Assembly: GCA_037974665.1 (NCBI GenBank)
Contig: CM075768.1
Location: 10,841,001-10,905,000, forward strand
Source of the DNA: Ehretia macrophylla
Lineage: Eukaryota > Streptophyta > Magnoliopsida > Boraginales > Ehretiaceae
Direction: 5' to 3'
DNA: 64,000 nt
In this document: piece after piece, positions 25,688 through 38,576 of the stretch
How the letters are laid out: every line of letters begins with the position of its first letter
Position numbering within the stretch: the stretch's first letter is position 1
Notes under the pieces: generated by a model
Told to the model about the DNA's origin: nothing
The model's input: only the letters and a program-made list of their open reading frames with translations
Databases searched by the model: none
Translations under genes and position numbers: made by a program

Positions 25688-27215
25688 TTATTGAAGATAG
25701 TCAGGGTCCCGAAGTTCAATAGATTCAACTTCATGAGGGACTGCTTTTGGATTGAATGCATGTTTCAATCTCCGCCCATTGACTGTGAGGATACGCCTAT
25801 CTGTGGGGTGCTTAATCTTGATAGCTCCAGAAGGATATACTTCAAGCACCTCATAGGGTCCATCCCATCTTGTTCTTAATTTGCCTGGGAAGAACTTCAG
25901 TTTGGAGTTAAACAGCCAAACTTTGTCAGAAGGAAAGAAGGTTTTTCTTAGAATAGATCTATTGTGAAGTTTCTTCATTCTCTCTTTGTAGAGTTTGGCA
26001 TTCTCATAAGTTTTGAAACGAAGCTCTTCCAACTCACTTAACGCCATTCTCTTACCTTCTCCTGCCTGTTGCATGTCAAAGTTCAAGGCCTTAATAGCCC
26101 AATAAACTTTATGCTCAAGTTCAATAGGGTGGTAGTAAGCCTTTCCGTATACTAATCTATACGGGGACATGCCAATGGGAGTCTTAAAAGTAGTACAGTA
26201 GGCCCACAATACGTTGTGCAGATGACTTGACCAATCATTTCGATCGGGCATAACCGTTTTTTGTAAAATTGACTTGATCTTCCAGTTTGATACTTCCACT
26301 TGTCCACTTGTTTATGGGTGGTAAGGCGTCACAATCTTGTGGCGAATAGAGTATTTTTTCAATAATGCTTCCAATGTCCTATGACAGAAATACTGTCCAT
26401 CGTCACTAAAAAGTACACGTGGCACCTCGAAACGAGAAAATACAATCTCTTTAATGAATTTGACCACGACTTTTTGGTCATAGGTGTACCCAGAGGAAGG
26501 AGGAAAAGGACCCATAAAATCAATGCCCCAGAAATCAAATATTTCACATACAAGAATGGGTGATAGGGGCATCATGTCGCTTCTTGAGATAGACCCAGCT
26601 TGTTGACATTGAGGGCTACTCCTACAAATGTGTTGGGAATCTCGAAAAAGAGTGGGCCAAAAAAACCCACTTTGAAGGACTTTAGCAGCTGTCCTCTTAC
26701 CTCCAAAATGGCCACTGTAAGCTTCAGAGTGGCAGAATTAGAGTATGCTGTTAAACTCGTCCTCAGGTATACATCTCTTAATGACCTGATCGGCACAGAT
26801 CTTAAATATATAGGGGTTTTCCCAAATGCATTACTTGACTTGTGTCATAAAGCGTTCATTTTCTCTTTTACCCTGGTGAGTTGGAAACTTTTGGGCAACC
26901 AAATAATTGACAAAGTGGGCATACCAAGGGGTTTGATGTGAGATAGCAAAAAGTTGCTCATTAGGAAACGTATCTCTAAAAGGCAAAGTGTCAATAGGAG
27001 AATCACGTACAAGACGTGATAAGTGGTCAACAACTAAATTTTCACTTCCCTTTTTGTCCTTGATCTCTAAATCAAACTCTTGATGCAATAACAACCAATG
27101 GATTAAATGGGGCTTTGTATCCCGTTTGGTCAGTAAGTAACGCAAAGCAGAATGGTCCGTATACACTATTACTTTGAATCCAAGGATATATGATCTGAAC
27201 TTGTCCAAGAAGAAT
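25688..27215 (-). pseudogene. Athila RNase H end and integrase (pol 3' part)
   Basis: This resumes the pol frame broken at 34559. The first part (27215-26831) is the RNase H end and connection region, with [12 protein letters not shown] and a D-H-L-S-R-L motif. Integrase core follows: WGIDFMGPFP (first catalytic D) and VLFSDDGQYF (second D), then a stop near 26310. After it come GQVEVSN (catalytic E), the [21 protein letters not shown] block, and a [13 protein letters not shown] motif (GPY/F domain). Frame breaks lie near 26830, 26570 and 26305. The last frame, 26299-25688, is about 200 residues. It is non-functional and belongs to the Athila element. Confidence 0.82.
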
Positions 27216-27220
27216 ACTAC

Positions 27221-30059
27221 TGTAACACCCCGATCTCTCTCGAGACCGGGAGTTCTATCAATCAATTTAATCACAACTCAATTCCAAACCCGGGCAAAAT
27301 TTTAGGGAAAGACGGACGGAGTCTCCCCTGTTTCTAGGCAAAATGCAAAAACCTGCAATAGCATATAAGTGGACCAGTACCATGTCCAACCATACAAACA
27401 CCTCAAGACCATCCGAACCTTGTTTCTCAACAAATAACACAACAAGTATATATACATTTCTAGTTTAAAAGCTAACCTATCTCTTCTCAACTTTGACAAG
27501 TACATTCAAGCTTGACAATTAAACCATACTAACCTATTGCATAAAATAGACTATCATACCATTCTAACTCTTTTCCTTTGGACATTACAAACATGCATTG
27601 AAGTTAAACTATACTAACTGACTACATAAACTAGCTTATCATTCTACCTCAATTACCTAGTTAAATTTAAATTACATTCTTGTTAACACTAAACACAAAC
27701 AACACATGAAACATACATCTTTGCATCTTTGACAACTCAAGCCACATAGCAAGCAAGACGACTCTTCAAGCACGAACTTTCACGTAATCACGAACTTTCC
27801 AGCTAACATGGCATTTCCTAAAATGTGGTGGTGAGGAGTGAGTATACTCAACACGTATACTCAGTGAGGGCGAGACAAATATCGAGGAGGAGAGAAGGAA
27901 GATCGCGCAATGCAAATAGATACAGTTAAGCAATAAAGTCAATAAGAAAGCATTCAATATAAACGACAATACAATAAACAACCAAAGAAAGCATTAACAC
28001 AACCATTCAAAGCTATACCACACTTTGAAGGTCACGGTTCACTCATACGAGCAATGTACCATTTAATGAGCGATACATCAATCTCGAGCTTGATGTTGAC
28101 AACGATGACAATAAGCGTGCAACCACCTTATTACTTCAGTTTGGAATACCCCGGAAGTATCCAATCAATTCTACGACCCAAATCTCCCTGGGAGGCAACC
28201 CAAGCGAGAATAGGAATAGGACACAGAGGTAGCGCAACCAACCCTGGCAGCCCGAGACTACCCAGAGAGGCCCATCACTCACGCGCCTGACACTATGCAA
28301 TGCAATACAAGATACAAACAATAAACGAGCGATAACACAACAATACAGATTAGTGGCGATAAACGAGATATCAAGCATTTACAATCAATACTTGCATTCA
28401 ATTAACTTTTCAAGCATAACTATCATTAATAGCAACAAGAACACCAATTAAACAAGTAACAGTAGTTCAAACACGAAAACAACAAATATCACTATTCAAT
28501 CTCTAACTTCCAAAGGCAATTACGAGAAAACGAGCTACGGGATTTGGAAACCGATTTCACTACATTCACTTAGGCTCTACAAGGCACGTTTCTATGACAC
28601 TAAACTTCACTTTCTCACCCGAGGCCCGAAAGTCCACCTACTACGTTTGAACTACAGCTATGCTAACCGGTCATTCAATCAACGCCACAACAGCGCCGAA
28701 AGTGCTTCCATGCCCTCAATAGCAAAACCCCCAACTCAATTCGAGCACGGTCAACTTTTAGTCAAACGGCCTATTTTCGTTTCATTGTCTAATTTCCAAT
28801 CTTATCAAAGACCGGTCCGTTTTTATTACACATTTTATCTTTCTATCACTAATGGCACCTAATCAAATCAAGCAATTGCAATACGGATCAAAGTTCGAAA
28901 TTCTAGGGTTTTACTATTCATAATCACTATTCATTGTTCTTCCCCAATTTCAAATACGCAATTCCAGCCGTAAAAATTGCTAAATAACTATAAAACAATG
29001 CTCTACGAACTCACATGAAGCTATATCAAGCAATTACAGGCATTATAACACATTATATATCAAATCTAAAAATTTGAAACAAAAATGAAATTCGAATTTA
29101 AATGCACAAAAGCGTGAAAACTCTCACAGAGATTGAAGACCAAGACCCGCAAGGACCCGAGCCACGACCCCCGAGCAATTCCACGCACGATTGCACAAGA
29201 AAAATGGAAGCAAAATCTTTTTTTTCCTCCTTGGAGCATTCGGCCATGGCAAGGACAAGATGGGCATTTTGGAATTTGTTTTTCTTGATTTTTGCCTTGT
29301 TTTATTATTTAAAAGGTGACAAAGGGCATTTTGGTCATTTGCAAAATCAAGCTTAAATTAAAATTGATCAAATAAGCTTATTTTGATGCCATTTAATCTA
29401 ATTCAAGTTAAAACAATGCAATTTTAATGAAAACTAATTAAAACTAGCTAAATTAAGCTAAAAACATTTTTCACTAAGTCCAAGGAATATTTCTCTAACT
29501 CTCATTTTCAAAATACTACGATTAAACGGTCAATAAATGATCGCTAATAAAGTGATGAGCAATAATAAAAAACTTTAATTTTTTTGAAAAGTAGAATAGT
29601 AGATTAGATTAAAATTCACTTCGATTCGGAGTTACTTTTCTCATTTATTTAAAAATCGAGTGATTTTAATGCAAGACAATTAAAACCGATTATTAAAATA
29701 ATCAAAACAATCAAAATAATCAATATTCATTTAAAATAATTAATTTAACTATTTCTAGAATATTTTAAAGAATTATGAAGTTAACGCCAAGATGCAAACA
29801 AACAAGTTAATATAAACACGTAATCAAATGCAATCAAACACTAACATTTAAGATGACACTTAATTAAATTTAAGAAAGTAAAACATATTTATAAAAATAA
29901 TAAAAATAGGTAATAATTTTTTAATTAATCAATATAAAAATTATTAATTGTTTCCAAAAGAAATATCAAAATAGTGCAAATTGATTGATTTAACTAATTA
30001 AACATTTAATTAAATGCAGTCAAAAGCTATTAAATGCATGCCGAGTTCGGGTTATCACA
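27221..30059 (-). repeat. LTR of element B, left copy
   Basis: Starts TGTAACACCCCGATC and ends GGTTATCACA. It carries a CTCAGTGAG box (27860-27868), CTACGACCCA (about 28171), and a GGCAGCCCGAGACTACCC stretch (about 28246). Open frames in it recur in the other LTR because the sequence is repeated; they show no domain. Confidence 0.88.
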
Positions 30060-31715
30060 TCCTACCCCCCTTAAAATAATTGCGTCCTCGCAATTCTTCT
30101 TCCAATAGAACTCTGCATCCACTGAAATCCAACTTTGACTAATCCTCATCGGTTGTGAGCAAGATAGTGAATAAGGATGCTCGTAAGAAAAACCCGAATA
30201 GAAATCCCAACCAAGAATGCCGAGAAAATACCAACTAAAAACTAAAGCAAAGATACTGTAGATAAAATTAACATCACATATTAATGACAAGAAGGATGTC
30301 GAAGAAATACCCACATACGAATCTCCAGTAGAAGTTCAACTATTATTGCCCGAGAACGCCAAGCAGGGAGCCAACTAAAGGCTCAAATGAAGATTCCATC
30401 CAGAGGTCCAAAGAAGTACCCTGCTGGTCATGAATTTCATAGAATCATTCCTTGTTAGGAGTGCTAGGGAAAGTACTAAGAAAAACCAGTCAAATATACT
30501 TCAAAAGTCCTAGACAAGTCTTCCAAATAATAACCCCATAACATAAACAATTAGATCCCGAGTACTGCAATCAAATGCTCAGAAGAATGTCAAAGGAAAT
30601 AGCAAAGAAAATATATTGTGCCCAATAAGACAATCAAGTTGAATAACAAATATAGTTTCCCAGCTAGACGAAAAACCCTAAGGAAAAATACCCAGCTAGT
30701 GCACAATATACAAAACCAAACACCGTGGCCTCTTCACTGTTTGCCAAGTGAGAACTTTGTACATCCTTCCCAATATGGAAAATACTAGTAGAATGCCCAC
30801 TAAGAATTCCAAAGAATACCATAAGTAGTACTATATAATAAGTCTGATAGGAATTCCAAATACCAAACCTACTGAGGAACATTGAAGAAAATACCCGAAA
30901 CAATGCTCCAGTAAAAAAGTACCAAGGATTGCCCAATAAGTAAGTACTAGATAAATGGCCACTAGGAATTCTAGAGAATGCCATTGAAGAATTTCCAATA
31001 AGAAAACCAAAGAATACTCCAGAGAACAACCAAATAGAACCCCAAGAGAAAGCTACTCTTTCACAACTGTTAAACACAGAGGAGAACCTTAGAGATTCGC
31101 CAATAACCGAGCTCCAAAAGCAAACACCATCTCCCAAATAAAGGCTAGTCAAATGCTGCTCATTCCCGTCAATCCACATAACTTGGAGGGCCTGCTACTA
31201 ACCACCTCTCTTCAGGGGAAAGAAGAAGTCTTTCTTACCGTTTCAATAGGACATGTATGAATGCCAAGATATCACATTTATACATATATGCCTTAATTTA
31301 TTATGCAAGCATGTTTGTAAAATAGTTTATTCAACAAAGTCACTCAAGCACAACAATCAAGTCAAGCACAAAATAATCAATTCAAATCACGCCACAACCA
31401 ATTCAAAACATACCAATACACACATTACAAACAATACTCCAAGAAAATAACAATTCACGAGGTTGATTCGATTCACGATGCCAATTCGATAGGTCAATTC
31501 AATGCACAACTAGACACTTCACTTTACTTGAGAAACATTTAACACATAACACATAACTATATCACATAGGTGCACACATTCAGGTCAAGACACAAAATCT
31601 CATATACAGGCATACAATTTCAAGACAAACCTAACAAGCACACATTCAAAGGTCACTACCCACCAGACCGAGGACCCTGTCCCGGCTTATGAGCTAAACA
31701 AGCTCTGATACCACC
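30060..31715 (-). other. Interior of element B, non-coding low-complexity region
   Basis: The region from about 30100 to 31170 is built of degenerate, irregularly spaced GAATNCC / AGAA-ACC words on the plus strand. A 171-codon open frame (31179-30664, minus) results from this composition; its translation is rich in S, F and G and shows no retroviral domain. From 31200 to the primer-binding site it is A-rich spacer. Confidence 0.6.
31702..31713 (-). other. Primer-binding site of element B (tRNA-iMet)
   Basis: The plus strand reads GCTCTGATACCA, identical in 12/12 positions to the 3' end of plant initiator tRNA-Met. It is separated from the LTR by two bases. Confidence 0.82.
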
Positions 31716-34558
31716 TGTAACACCCCGATCCCTCTCGAGACCGGGAGTTCTATCAATCAATCTAATCACAACCCAATTCCAAACCCGGGCAAAATTTTAG
31801 GGAAAGACGGACGGAGTCTCCCCTGTTTCTAGGCAAAATGCAAAAACCTGCAATAGCATATAAGTGGACCAGCACCGTGTCCAACCATACAAACACCTCA
31901 AGACCATCCGAGCCTTGGTTCTCAACAAAAAAACACAACAAGTATAGATACATTTCCAGTTTAACAGCTAACCTATCTCTTCTCATTTTTGACAAGTACA
32001 TTCAAGCTTGACAATTAAACCATACTAACCTATTGCATAAAATAGCCTATCATACCATTCTAAATCTTTTCCTTTGGACATTACAACCATGCATTGAAGT
32101 TAAACTATACTAACTGAATACATAAACTAGATTATCATTCTACCTCAATTACCTAGTTAAATTTAAATTACATTCCTTTTTAACCATAAATACAAACAAC
32201 ACATGAAACATACATCTTTGCATCTTTGACAAATCAAGCCACATAGCACGCAAGATAACTCTTCAAGCACGAACTTTCACGTAATCACGAACTTTCCAGC
32301 TAACATGGCATTTCCTGAAATGTGGTGGTAATGAGTGAGTATACACAACACGTATACTCAGTGGGGGCGAGACAGATATTGAGGTGGAGAGAAAGAAGAT
32401 CGTGCAATGCAAATAGATACAGTTAAGCAATATAGTCAATAAGAAAGCATTCAATATAAACGACAATACAATAAACAATCAAAGAAAGCATTACCACAAC
32501 CATTCAAAGCTATACCACACTTTGAAGGTCACAGTTCACTCATACGAGCAATGTACCATTTCACGAGCAATACATCAATCTCGAGCTTGATGTTGACAAT
32601 GATGACAATAAGCGCACAACCACCTTATAACTTCAGTTTGGAATACCCCGGAAGTATCCAATCAATTCTATGACCCAAATCTCCTTGGGAGGCAACCCAA
32701 GCGAGAATGGGAATAGGACACGGAGCTAGAGCAACCAACACTGGCAGCCCGAGACTACCCAGAGAGGCCCATCACTCACGCGTCTGACACTATGCAATGC
32801 AACTCAAGATACAAGCAATAAACAAGCGATAGCACAACAATACAGATTAGTGGCGATAAACGAGATATCAAGCATTTACAATCAATACTAGCATTCAATT
32901 AACTTTTCAAGCATAACTATCATTAATAGCAACAAGAACACCAATTAAACAAGTAACAGCAGTTCAAACACGAAAATGACAAATATCATTATTCAATCTC
33001 TAACTTCCAAAGGCAATTACGAGCAAACGAGCTACGGGATTAGGAAACCGATTTCACTACACTCACTTAGGCACTACAAGGCACGTTTCTATGTCACTAA
33101 ACTTCACTTTCTCACCTGAGGCCCGAAAGTCCACCTACTGCGTTTGAACTACAGCTATGCTAACCGGTCATTCAATCAACGCCACAACAGCACCAAAAGT
33201 GCTTCCATGCCTTCAATAGCAAAACCCCCAACTCAATTCGAGCACGGTCAACTTTTGGTCAAACGGCCCCTTTTCGTTTGATTGTTTAATTTTCAATTTT
33301 ATCAAAGGCCGGTCCGTTTTTATTGCACATTTTATCTTTCTATCACTAATGGCACCTATCCAAATCAAGCAATCACAATTCAGATCAAAATCCAAAATTC
33401 TAGGGTTTTACTATTCACAATCACTATTCATTGTTCTTCCCCAATTTCAAATACGTAATTTCAGCCGTTAAAATTGCTAAATAACTATCAAACAATGCTC
33501 TACGAACTCAAAGGAAGCTATATCAAGCAATTACAGGCATTATAACACATTATATATCAAATCTAAAAATTTGAAACAAAAATCAAATTCGAATTTAAAT
33601 GCACAAAAGCGTGAAAACTCTCACAGAAATTGAAGACCAAGACCCGCAAGAACCCGAGCCACGACCCCCGAGCAATTCCACACACGATTGCACAAGAAAA
33701 ATGGAAGCAAAATCTTTTTTTTTCCTCCTTGGAGCATTCGGCCATGGCAAGGACAAGATGGGCATTTTGCAATTTGTTTTTCTTGATTTTTGCCTTGTTT
33801 TATTATTTAAATGGTGACAAAGGGCATTTTGGTCATTTGCAAAATCAAGCTTAAGTTAAAATTGATCAAATAAGCTTATTTTGATGCCATTTAATCTAAT
33901 TCAAATTAAAACAATGCAATTTTAATGAAAACCAATTAAAACTAGCCAAATTAAGCTAAAAACATTTTTCACTAAGTCCGAGGAATATTTCTCTAACTCT
34001 CATTTTCAAAATACTACGATCAAACGGTCAATAAATGATCGCTCATAAAGTGATGAACAATAATAGAAAACTTTAATTTTTTTGAAAAGTAGAATAGTAG
34101 ATTAGATTAAAATTCACTCTGGCTCGGAGTTACTTTTGTCATTTATTTGAAAACTAAGTGATTTTAATGCAAGTCAATTAAAATCGATTATTAAAATAAT
34201 CAAAACAATCAAAATAATCAATATTCGTTTAAAAATAATTAATTTAACTATTTCTAGAATATTTTAAAGAGTTATGAAGTTAATGCTAAGATACAAACAA
34301 ACAAGTTAATATAAACACGTAATCAAATGTAATCAAATACTAACATTTAAGATGAAACGTAATTAAATATAAGAAAGTAAATCCAATTTCTATAAATAAT
34401 AAAAATAGGTGATAATCTTTTAATTAATCAATATAAAAATTATTAAATGTTTCCAAAAGAAATATCAAAATAGTGCAAATTGGTTGATTTAACTAATTAA
34501 ACATTTAATTAAATGCAGTCAAATGCTATTAAATGCATGCCGGGTTCGGGTTATCACA
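31716..34558 (-). repeat. LTR of element B, right copy
   Basis: The counterpart of 27221-30059, nearly the same length and with the same termini. The palindromic box is mutated here to CTCAGTGGG (32357-32365). Confidence 0.88.
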
Positions 34559-34563
34559 ACTAC

Positions 34564-36483
34564 AGCTAGCAACTCCTTCTCAGTGGTTGAGTAGTTCTTT
34601 TGAACTTCATCTAAAGTTTTGCTAGCGTAGTAGATCACACTTGGCAACTTATCCCTACACTGTCCCAAAACAGCTCCCACTGCGTAGTCAGATGCATCGC
34701 ACATTATCTCGAAAGGGAGGCTGTAATCAAGAGGCTGGATGATTGGGGTAGAAGAAAGCAAGGAGTTTAGGTTCTCAGAAGCTTTAGAGCACTTGTCATC
34801 GAAATTGAATTGAGTATCATGTGTTAAAAGACTTGAGAACGGTCGAGCAATATGATTAAAATCCTTGATGAAATGCCAATAGAAACCGGCATGACCAAGG
34901 AATGATTGAATATCCCGCACCATCTTGGTTGCGGGGAGCTTTTCCATTAACTCGACCTTGGCTGAGTCCACATGGATACCATCCTATGAGACCACATGTC
35001 TAAGTACAATTCCCTACCTAACCGTGAAGTATCTCTTTTCCCAACTTAGAACCAAATTCATTTCAACACATCGGTCTAATACTAGGGAGAGATGTGTGAG
35101 GCATTCATCGAATGTAGCTCCAAACACTGAGAAGTCATCCATGAAGACTTCTAGGAACTTTTCAATCATATCCGATAAACGGGCCATCACACACCTTTGA
35201 AACATCACAGGTGCGTTGCAAAGACTGAAGGGTATACACCTAAATGCAAAGGTCCCATAGGGACATATGAATGTAGTCTTTTCCTGATCTTCAGGAAAGA
35301 CTGAGATTTTATTGTATTCCGAATACCCATCCAAGAAGTAGTAGTAGCCTTGTCCGGCTACTCTATCTAAGACTTAGTCAAGGAAGGGTAAAGAGAAGTG
35401 GTTTTTCCTAGTTTTGGAGTTGAGCTTTCTATAATCCATACAAACATGCCACCCAGTGGTGATACGTGTAGAAATTAGCTCACCTTTGTCATTTGACACT
35501 ACTATAATCCCAGATTTCTTTGGTACCACTGGTATCGAACTTATCCATAGACTGTCAGAAATCGGGTAGATAATACCCGCATCAAGTAACTTGATGATCT
35601 CTTTGTGGGCGACATCACCAATTTTTGGGTTTAATCTCATTTGAAATTCTCGAGAAGGAGTAACACCTTCTTCGAGGTGAATTTTGTGCATACACATAGA
35701 AGGATCAATACCCTTCAAGTCAGAAATTGTCCAACCTACTGCCTTTTTGTGAGTACTTAGGACTTTTAATAGTTTGTCTTCATGCTCGGTAGTCAAACCA
35801 GAGGCAATGATGACTGGTAAGGTCTCATCAGGGCTTAAATAGGTATACTTAACATGTTCAGGCAAGGTTTTGAGTTTCATCGCTGGTGGAGACTCAATTG
35901 TAAGACAATCAAAGACTTCAAGGAAATGAGTTGTTACTTGATCGATCTTATCTGGATCAATAACAAGAGAAGTATAAATGACCATTTTTGGAGAAATGTC
36001 GCATTCATACAAGAGTCGTTCAAGCTCTGTTATTTCTTCATCGGGGGTCAAGAGTGAGTGGGCAAATTCATCTATGCATGAATCAATGGCATCTAGATGA
36101 AAGAATTCTTCTTCCTCATCTTTGTTTAACTTATTGGCTACATCAGCAACCCTTAACTTAGTTCTCATGTTCTCGAAGGTTAGTTCAATCATACCCGTCC
36201 TACTCTAAATAACAGCATCTGCTGTTACTAGGAATGGTTTGCCTAGTAGAACGGGAGTGGTATTCTTGTTATCAGGGCCTAAATTCTTGTATAACACAAT
36301 GAAGTCAACAGGGAACATAAATTCCCCAACCCTAACGATAACGTCTTCCACTATCCCTCGAGGTCTTCTCTCAGATCTATATACTAATTGAAGAGTCACA
36401 TTAGTTGGTGTCAGTTCCCCAAGACCTAGTCTTTGATAGACTGTGTGGGGGATGAGGTTAACACTTGACCCTAAATCTAGCAA
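34564..36483 (-). pseudogene. Athila protease and reverse transcriptase (pol 5' part)
   Basis: Frame 36483-36205 has a retropepsin-like L-D-L-G-S-S-V-N motif followed by a typical protease body. Frame 36192-35374 carries the spacer and N-terminal RT, with LDAGIIYPISDS, VPKKSG and VCMDYRKLN. Frame 35334-35014 has YSEYNKI, FAFRCIPFSLCNAP and the catalytic F-M-D-D box. Frame 34971-34564 gives the RT thumb and the RNase H start (CDASDYAVGAVLGQ). Stops or shifts near 36200, 35370 and 34985 break the frame, and element B interrupts RNase H exactly at 34558. The motifs are closest to Athila-lineage pol. Confidence 0.85.
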
Positions 36484-36489
36484 AGCTCC

Positions 36490-38383
36490 TGGGTCACTGC
36501 ACTTTTAAGACAGTCCTCTAGTGCATATATTACTAACATTCTCAGTGAGTCGGACCTTATTTGGTATGTAGGTGGTCCCCTCTTCTTGACACACAGATCC
36601 TGCAAAATTTTGCAGATGCTGGGATTTGTTGGATTACCTCAACTAAGGGTAGATTGATCTTTATATCCTTTAAATGTTCCAAGACCTTAAGTTGTTTCAG
36701 ATCCTCAATTAGCTTAGGTCGGGACAAAGCTGCTGGGAAAGGTGCTTGAGATGAGGGTTCAACTATCGACTCAACCGTTGGGTTTTTATTCCTATGGGAG
36801 TCAACAACATTGTTACTTAAATCCTCAATCTCAGGTTCCTCTACTTTCTCAAGAACATCCTTACTTTTCTCTCCAACCTAGTTGTCTATTCTCTTACCAC
36901 TCTTAAGGACTGTAACAGCCTTAGCCTGTTCCTGGGTACTCTCAATCTGAAGATTACTACATTGACCTCGTGGATTTTCCACGGTCTAAGATAGGAGCTT
37001 ATTCTCGTCTCTCATGCTAAGATTCTAGGACAGCTGCCCAATTTGGCCCTCAAGTTTAGTAATGGATTGTTGCTGAACTTGGACCACTTACAATAGTTTA
37101 TCAAACTTGTTATCAGATGATGATTATGTAGGAGGAAGAGTGGAAAAATTGTTCTGTTGCATTCTGAATGGATTATCCTTTTGGACTTGGTAGAAACCAG
37201 GAGGATTAGTATTTTGTGGTTCTGATATTGCTGCTGAGGGTACTGAGGCTCAAAGTTTTCCTGCGGTTTTTGATATTGCTGTTGAGGAATCTGAGGCTCT
37301 TGATTCCCTTGACGCCAAGAGAAAGCGGGATTGTCTCGCCATCCAGGATTATAAGTGTTAGAGTAAGGGTTGTAATTCTTTGTAAATCCTTGAGTGGCGT
37401 AGACTTGTTTTTTCATAAACTCGGGAAATTGCGAACCAATTGGGCAATTCAGAGTAGAATGATCTACTGCTTAGCATATTGCGCATACCTCCGAGATCTG
37501 CGGAGTTTGAGAAGAAGTAGACCCTAGAGAGATAAATTTTTCTACTTGGTGTGCTAGGGCATCTACTTTGTTCGTTAAATCGGAGTTAGAGTTAACTTCG
37601 AACAATGCCCTATTTTGGGTATTGTGGGTGGTCTTACTCTCTCTGTCTATTGCCGTGTTCTGGAGAGAGTTTTCAGCTATATTCTCTATCCTACTCCAAG
37701 CATCGTCTGCCCTGAGATTATAGAAACCTTCATTACTCATTGCATTTACCATCATTTTCTGTTAAAGCGTAAGACCTTTGAAGAAATAATGCAATAATTC
37801 AGGAGGTTCAAATCCATGGTGAGGACATTGATTCAGGAGATCATTAAATTTCTCCCATGATTCGTGAAAGGGCTCTAGGTTTGACTGAGCGAACGCCATT
37901 ATATCTGTTCACAAGTTGTGATGGTTCCTCTATCAAGATGATTAAGCCATTGTTTGGCTTTATTTTTTAGTGAAAATGGGAAGAGACGAAGCTGAATGCT
38001 TTCACGAGTCCCGTTAGGAATGTGAAGCGTGGAACATGCCTGCAAGAATTCTACTATATGAGCATGAGGTGGTTTTCGTTGCTTCTTCCGTAAAAGGAAG
38101 GAAACATTGAAATTGTTCCCATTTTAAGCTCGAAGTTAACATTGCCTAGAGCTGGTGGGTCTATGGCAAACTCAGGATTATAATCGTTCGGAGATAAATG
38201 TTCACAAAGAGTCATTTGTGGGTTCATAGGACGATTAACAGGTTGAGCTACCGGAAGAGGTTGAAGGTTTTGAACATTTCCTTCTTGGTTTGCTATCGGG
38301 AATTGGACTCTCATTCGCAGAGTTTTCTGGGGTTCAGGATCAAATTGGGTGAGTTCCGGATTCAAGGAACGACGCCCGTGCAT
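36490..38383 (-). pseudogene. Athila gag, degenerate
   Basis: Starts with MHGRRSLNPELTQF at 38383, followed by a proline/glutamine-rich segment. A gag core (LQACSTLHIPNGTRESIQLR) follows after a frameshift near 38060. Frame 37755-37471 has MSNEGFYNLRADDAWSRIE and a coiled-coil-like KVDALAHQVEKF. A partial zinc knuckle (EVCAIC) lies near 37480, then a Q/P-rich stretch (37416-37012). Gag packages the RNA and builds the particle. Multiple stops and shifts make this copy non-functional. Confidence 0.75.
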
Positions 38384-38552
38384 ACAAAATATTATATATA
38401 TAATTGCAGTAAGAAACTTTAGAAAATATGCTAAGTATATTTACAAGCTATTTTATCAAAGCATAACAACTACGAACAAGTATGATATAGACAATAAATA
38501 AATCAATTTAAACAAGTTCATAGATACTTTAAAAACTAAACTATACCATGCT

Positions 38553-38570
38553 TCCCCGGCAACGGCGCCA
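38553..38570 (-). other. Athila primer-binding site (tRNA-Asp)
   Basis: The plus strand reads TCCCCGGCAACGGCGCCA, an 18/18 match to the 3' end of plant tRNA-Asp. It lies six bases from the LTR at 38577. Confidence 0.88.
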
Positions 38571-38576
38571 AAAACT

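Larger units (their letters stand above)
27221..34558 (-). mobile_element. Non-autonomous large-LTR element B (LARD-like)
   Basis: 7,338 bp inserted in the Athila pol gene. LTRs are 27221-30059 and 31716-34558 (about 2.84 kb each), with a perfect 5-bp target duplication ACTAC (27216-27220, 34559-34563). The primer-binding site at 31702-31713 reads GCTCTGATACCA (tRNA-iMet), two bases before the right LTR. A polypurine tract (inverse of TCCTACCCCCCTTAAAA) adjoins the left LTR. The 1.66-kb interior has no recognisable protein. The LTRs differ by about 13 substitutions in their first 290 bp by hand count, so the insertion is fairly young. Confidence 0.88.

Noticed and set aside
28054..29356. Open frames in the left LTR of element B, repeated at 33599-33854
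   Set aside because: They lie in LTR DNA and recur only because the LTR is repeated. No domain recognised.
30664..31179. 171-codon minus-strand open frame in element B
   Set aside because: It lies in degenerate word-repeat DNA; the translation is compositionally biased and shows no domain, so it is not called as a gene.
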